This document shows positions 59,221 to 64,000 of a stretch of 64,000 bases of DNA, piece after piece. The notes beneath the pieces are model-generated. The model saw only the letters and a list, made by a program, of their open reading frames with translations. It was not told where the DNA came from and searched no databases. Source of the stretch: Sipunculus nudus (lineage: Eukaryota > Annelida > Sipuncula > Golfingiida > Sipunculidae); NCBI GenBank assembly GCA_026874595.1, contig CM049315.1, positions 2,794,501-2,858,500 of the forward strand. Reading direction: 5' to 3'. A program made the position numbers and the translations under genes. Position 1 is the first letter of the stretch. Each line of letters starts with the position of its first letter.

Positions 59221-59876
59221 CCGCGCTCGTGCACGTCTGGCCCAAAATACTTTCCATGTATCCCTTCATGCTTGGCGGGGTCGGAGCTGGAAAAAATATC
59301 GATATCATAAATAAATAATCACAAATATGCTAAATCAGACTTTAAGAATTAATCTTTAACGGACTGGTCTGTTTTCTACATACATAGACTTGTGCCTTTT
59401 CCTTTTGCAGAAATTTCAATATAAGTTACATTAAACTGGTTTCTCCATGGTACAATCATGGCCTTGTTCCCAGCTTTGTTATGAAAGTTAATAAACCTAT
59501 CAAAAGACTTGCTCTTGCTTTACTCCCGTAGATATTAGAATATTAATGAGATTTATCAAAGATATGTCGTCTATATCAATGATAATAAATCAGTGTACCG
59601 AATCATGTCGTTCTATTTTCCAAAGCTTCATAAAACCATTAAATCTTTATTGTATATAATTAATAATCAAATCCTCATTATTCAAATATTTTTATACAGA
59701 AACACGTATTGGATATAAATGTTCGTCAAAATATATTTCCCCTAAGCTGGAATGCTTGATTGAATGTGTACGAGTTACATTGACGTGCGTGCGTACCTTG
59801 CGTGTTCCTGTCTTGGTCCATGACTCTGTTTTCCAGGACCGGGGGCTCGTCATTGATAGGTTCTGTGGAAGACATA

Positions 59877-60115
59877 TACGTCATCATTATTACGTCATTA
59901 CGAATACTTGTGCCAGGAAGCCATACGTCATGTATTATTACGTTATTTTACAAATACCTGTGCCAGGAAGCCATACGTCATGTATTACGTCATTTACGTA
60001 TACCTGTGCCATGAAAACATACGATACGTCATGCATTATTACGTCATTTACATATACCTGTGTCAGAAAGCCACACGACATGCATTATTACGTCATTTAC
60101 ATAACCTGTGTCAGT
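59877..60115. repeat. ~60-bp minisatellite with eight TACGTCA motifs
   Basis: Units contain TGTGCCAGGAAGCCATACGTC followed by ATGTATTATTACGTCATTTA in varying completeness. TACGTCA (bZIP/CRE half-site-like) occurs eight times. The Tyr-Leu-Cys repeat frames over it are not conserved in phase, so it is not coding. Confidence 0.85.
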
Positions 60116-61018
60116 TACGCTGATAAACTGTGTGAACAGATAAGCATTTACTGACTGAACGCAGATTCTTTTAGCATTTAATACACAATAAGTAGCGTAT
60201 ATTTTCATTTACCAGTAACCTGTTAGATGGGGACGTAGTCTATAGTCAGTTCCACCATGCTTGTCAACTGAACTTTGTCGATTATTCTATCCAACGTATA
60301 TATGATCACAGAGTTTGATACTTCAGTGTGTGAGGGAGAAAAGACTCAACAAGAGATAAAAATATCATGAAAAAAAGCTTGCTGGTTCTTCTGGATCTTG
60401 TGACAAAGTGACATGGCTTGTGCATTGTGTGTCAAACCTCATTTGACAGTTTCATTTTTTATAATATCTGTGACAACCAATCAACAGCTTTCAAACAGTG
60501 TTTTGTGCATTTGACCGGCGCTTTTTTTACCTCAGGATTGCATATGTTTTTAATCTTAGACTGTTTTCTTATATATTGATTTTATTGGAATCTATAAATA
60601 GTTTGCAAGGTATGGTCTTTGGCTTCATTTTGGCTAATTACAGGTCTACGCCTCATTCCTCCTTTCTAACAACCTTTTGGGAATTTATAGACCAATTTAT
60701 GAAAATATTGAAAAATTTCAATTAGTAACCCCAGTAAGAACAGACTTTAATGGTTAAGGCATTTAATTGGACTGCTGAGCAGAATGGCCCCTGGTTAGAA
60801 CATCGGCAAAGGATTCTCAAAGATAAAATAGTAAAAGATCCACTCTGATATCTTAACGACATGTGAGGAATTGTGATTATTTCAAGCTCCGTGTTAATAT
60901 AGCCTTAAATCCACAAGACATAATAAAAGTATTTAATTCTTTAAAATGCTGGTATATAATAGACACTGCCACGTTGTCATTACTTAACGACAAATATTGA
61001 CCTTCCCTTCATACATCA
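60116..61018. other. Non-coding stretch
   Basis: No gene or repeat recognised. Confidence 0.5.
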
Positions 61019-61019
61019 G

Positions 61020-61072
<53 letters not shown>
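61019..61072. repeat. (AT)n microsatellite
   Basis: Pure TA run. Confidence 0.95.
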
Positions 61073-61073
<1 letters not shown>

Positions 61074-62881
61074 TCTCTGTAATCACGCCCCTTTGAACGA
61101 AAAACTGTGCGTCAATAAGATTAAAGTTGTGCTTACTGCCGTTGCGGCAAGATAATTTCATCTATTTCTGTTGATTCTGCATATTCAACCATCAAGGTTG
61201 TCGTAATAAAGGCTGAAGAAACATGGTTGAAGTAAAGTTATAGTAAATATATATACATATACTTCATAAAGTGTTGCTTTTGATGAGATGTTTAATCGAA
61301 GCAAATATTGAGTAGAAATAAAGAAAATATATAATATTAAATGACCACCTATTGCAACACCATGCAACAGCATTATTGATTTTGTAATGAAAATTATAAA
61401 CATAAATTAACCAATTAACCAATTATTTTAAATATTTATACAGTATAGCGCAGAAGAATTTAGGATTTTTCAAAGAGTAAAGCAAAATTTAAAAAAAAAA
61501 TACGACAATTTATGATTTATTTCGAAATGAAAATTAAAGACCTTCTGCCGAAACCTTATGAATACCAGAGAAATAATATTAGAGAATATACTAGGATTTA
61601 GAAATAAGACGAAACAATCTCGTTAACCTGGTTTGATGGGGTAGGCAAGGGTCAGAGCTCGATGTCAACTCAAATCCGTTATGCCATCCAGCCCCAGATA
61701 AATAAAGACGTAACCCGCAGTTCTGTCTCCCCAGACGCCTGGGTCCACGTCTAAATATAGCCCGCTGAACAGTGTAGTAATAGCATTAATTTATAGACAA
61801 CTTTTAAACGATGAAACTGAAGTTAACTTGCAGGAAACGCTAGCCCATGCATGCCCTCGGCGTTCTCCCTTCGGTTATATAATATTAGAGGAAATAAATA
61901 TATTCCTCTTACCAGTGTCGCATTCATTTATAGAAAAATTTTAAATGATGACTCTGAAGTCGGTAATGTTCTTGTGTCTAATTTATTTTAATTAATTTTT
62001 TTTTTTCTAATTTCAATAATCGCGGATCGGAATAAATAGTTAACTGGTCAACAATGTAATAAAAGGCATCAACAAAATTAAAACTTAAAAACCTAAATTA
62101 ATATAACATCGGCAAAGGATGAATTATGTATGAAATTTCCTCTGTGCGTGCATGTGTATGCAGGTGTATATTTGCAATAATAAAATTTTGATATCAGCTA
62201 AAATGTTAAAAAGAAACAGGGTTCGGGGATTTACTTACCAAACATTTATACTACGTCATACAATACATATACGCGTCTAAAGATTGCTAAATGATGGGGT
62301 AATTATGGGGTGTCCAGAAAGAATATATGTGTATGCATACGAAAGATAAAATAACATTTTAATGTCAGTGGTTTAAAGGTTAATTGTTTTTATTTTAGAT
62401 TTATCCGAGGTTGGTTTTAAAGTTAAATTAGATATATCAATGAATATTGTATAATGTAATCTAAAGTAATCTCTCAGTTGGATCTCAGGCATGTAAATTC
62501 TGATTCAGTATGCATGAGTTAGGCTTTATCTTCGCAACTGTCTCTTCCTTGGTCCAATGTTTTATAACGTATATGTTTATTGTATAAGTAAATTATGCTA
62601 ATACAAAAAAGGGTTTTATCTCAATAAAACATTAATCATAAATAATAATCTAAATAAACTCCCTGTACACGTAACACTGCAGAGCAATGTTTTTTTTTTC
62701 CGCTTTATACAAATACTATATATATATATAGGTTATTGATATGGCACCCCGGACTTATTTAAACTGATGTTCACTCACAGTATTACATATATATATAGAT
62801 TCTAACCACATTCACCTGATGACCGGGTCGCATCCCGTGAAACAGTCTGTTGTGAATTAACAGTGTTGTTTTTCTTCAGAG
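61073..62881. other. Unique AT-rich non-coding stretch
   Basis: No gene, array or inverted repeat recognised. Confidence 0.5.

Positions 62882-62931
<50 letters not shown>
62882..62931. repeat. (AT)n microsatellite
   Basis: Pure TA run. Confidence 0.95.
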
Positions 62932-63059
62932 GGATTTTCCTTTGGCACCGAATTTCTCCGAGTCTAACAGGGTACATGACTTTGGTACAGATATTCTTTG
63001 GGCACCGCGGTTTCAAGTCTCTCTTTCTAAAACAAGGATGTTGAACGACTAGTCACGGG

Positions 63060-63490
63060 CGGGTGCGTCAATATGGGGGGGGGGGGGGTATATATACCCC
63101 CAACTTTTTGGCAAGGGGGGGATGGCCAATGTAATCATCCCCCCTCCCCCATTTTTCAGAGAATAATATTATAATATTGCAAATGAAATATATTAAAAAA
63201 TAGAATTAAAGACTTTGGATCCATTTACTAAAAAATGTTATCTAAACCTTGCTTTGAATTACAAAATAACTTATTTTCTATTACAATATTATAATTATTT
63301 GAAATATGATTAAGTATATATATATATATATATATATAATCATATATAATAAATATAAATAGATATATATATAGATATATAGTTGAATATGTCACTCAGA
63401 GACGCTGAAAAAGGTATATATGTGTGTGTGTGTGTGTATTTAAATATACAAAGTCATCCCCCCACCCAGGAATAAAAATTGACGCCACTG
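63060..63490. mobile_element. hAT-type MITE with 8-bp target duplication
   Basis: The left end CGGGTGCGTCAA and right end TTGACGCCACTG are inverted (two mismatches). GTCACGGG (63052-63059) and GTCATGGG (63491-63498) flank it, an 8-bp duplication with one change, as expected for hAT. Runs of G (G14 at 63075-63088) lie inside the left end and C-rich runs inside the right end. No coding capacity. Confidence 0.75.
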
Positions 63491-63498
63491 GTCATGGG

Positions 63499-64000
63499 TC
63501 TGCACATGATGATAAAGGTTTTGACGTTTACCCTTACAGACCTAAGTTTCTCTACCGCCTGCTTTTTGAGCTTTTAAATTATTAACCGTTGGAATATGGA
63601 TCACGTGACCTTATATCTACTTATTCTTTTATTGGGGCTCGGAACGCAAACATTAAACTAATGGGCGTCTCTTGTAATTCTTTCACGACTGCATGACTAC
63701 GGATATTTTGATTTTTTTTTTTTATTTACCTTACATTTATAGACTTACAGCATTTTAAATAACGTAACAGTCGATAAATGTTGTTTAATTGCATTTGTTC
63801 TCATATTATTATATGACGGAACTATGGCAAAAAAACTATATAGGAGTATTTATTTCCTCAATTTGTCATAAAACGAGAATTTAATGTTCCAACCTGACCC
63901 CATAAGCTTAAATAATTTAAATTGTAAAATTTTGAAATTTTATTTATTTCTTATTTAAAAAATAAAAAAAAGAAAATATATGACATCATTCTTAAAATGA
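63499..64000. other. AT-rich end of window, no recognised feature
   Basis: No gene or repeat array recognised up to the window edge. Confidence 0.5.

Overview
This is AT-rich eukaryotic nuclear DNA, most likely from a marine lophotrochozoan and probably a bivalve mollusc. That placement is inference, from one intron-rich animal gene, a dense background of interspersed repeats with (TCCG)n-rich heads and AGGTCA-rich bodies of the kind common in mollusc genomes, a decayed LINE, SINE- and MITE-like pieces, many (AT)n arrays and long G/C homopolymers. No bacterial or viral gene order is present. No rRNA, convincing tRNA or CRISPR array was found.

Only one protein-coding gene can be defended: a complete TMEM33 (Kr-h2 family) gene on the + strand. 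It has seven coding exons between 20311 and 39685, encodes 268 residues, and every intron is GT-AG. A 5'-UTR segment precedes the ATG (20289-20310), so an untranslated first exon must lie upstream; it was not located. The exons total 807 bp in about 19.4 kb, and the introns are filled with mobile DNA.

Layout: 1-10285 is non-coding with microsatellites and small inverted repeats. 10286-12175 is a 5'-truncated, broken LINE. 12210-15775 is a complex patch: an inverted pair of related sequences encloses a ~65-bp tandem repeat split by a Harbinger-type MITE, and a 1.36-kb TA-flanked element. 16256-19350 holds two repeat-family elements head to tail. 20289-39975 is TMEM33; its first coding intron contains a three-level nest of repeat elements, and later introns hold a near-identical 1.87-kb copy, a 43-bp x ~23 minisatellite and a 278-bp x 3 tandem repeat. 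39976-49140 is downstream repeat-rich DNA. 49140-64000 is mostly unique AT-rich DNA with microsatellites, a TACGTCA-rich minisatellite and a small hAT-type MITE.

The most interesting structure is the interspersed family (subtypes A, B and C). Copies share a hairpin head, a (TCCG)n tract, a tandem-repeat body, an inverted copy of the head arm near the far end, a palindrome, and a CTTGTTT terminus abutting T-runs. That layout resembles Helentron-associated (HINE/DINE-1-like) elements, and the nested insertions define the element ends directly from the sequence.
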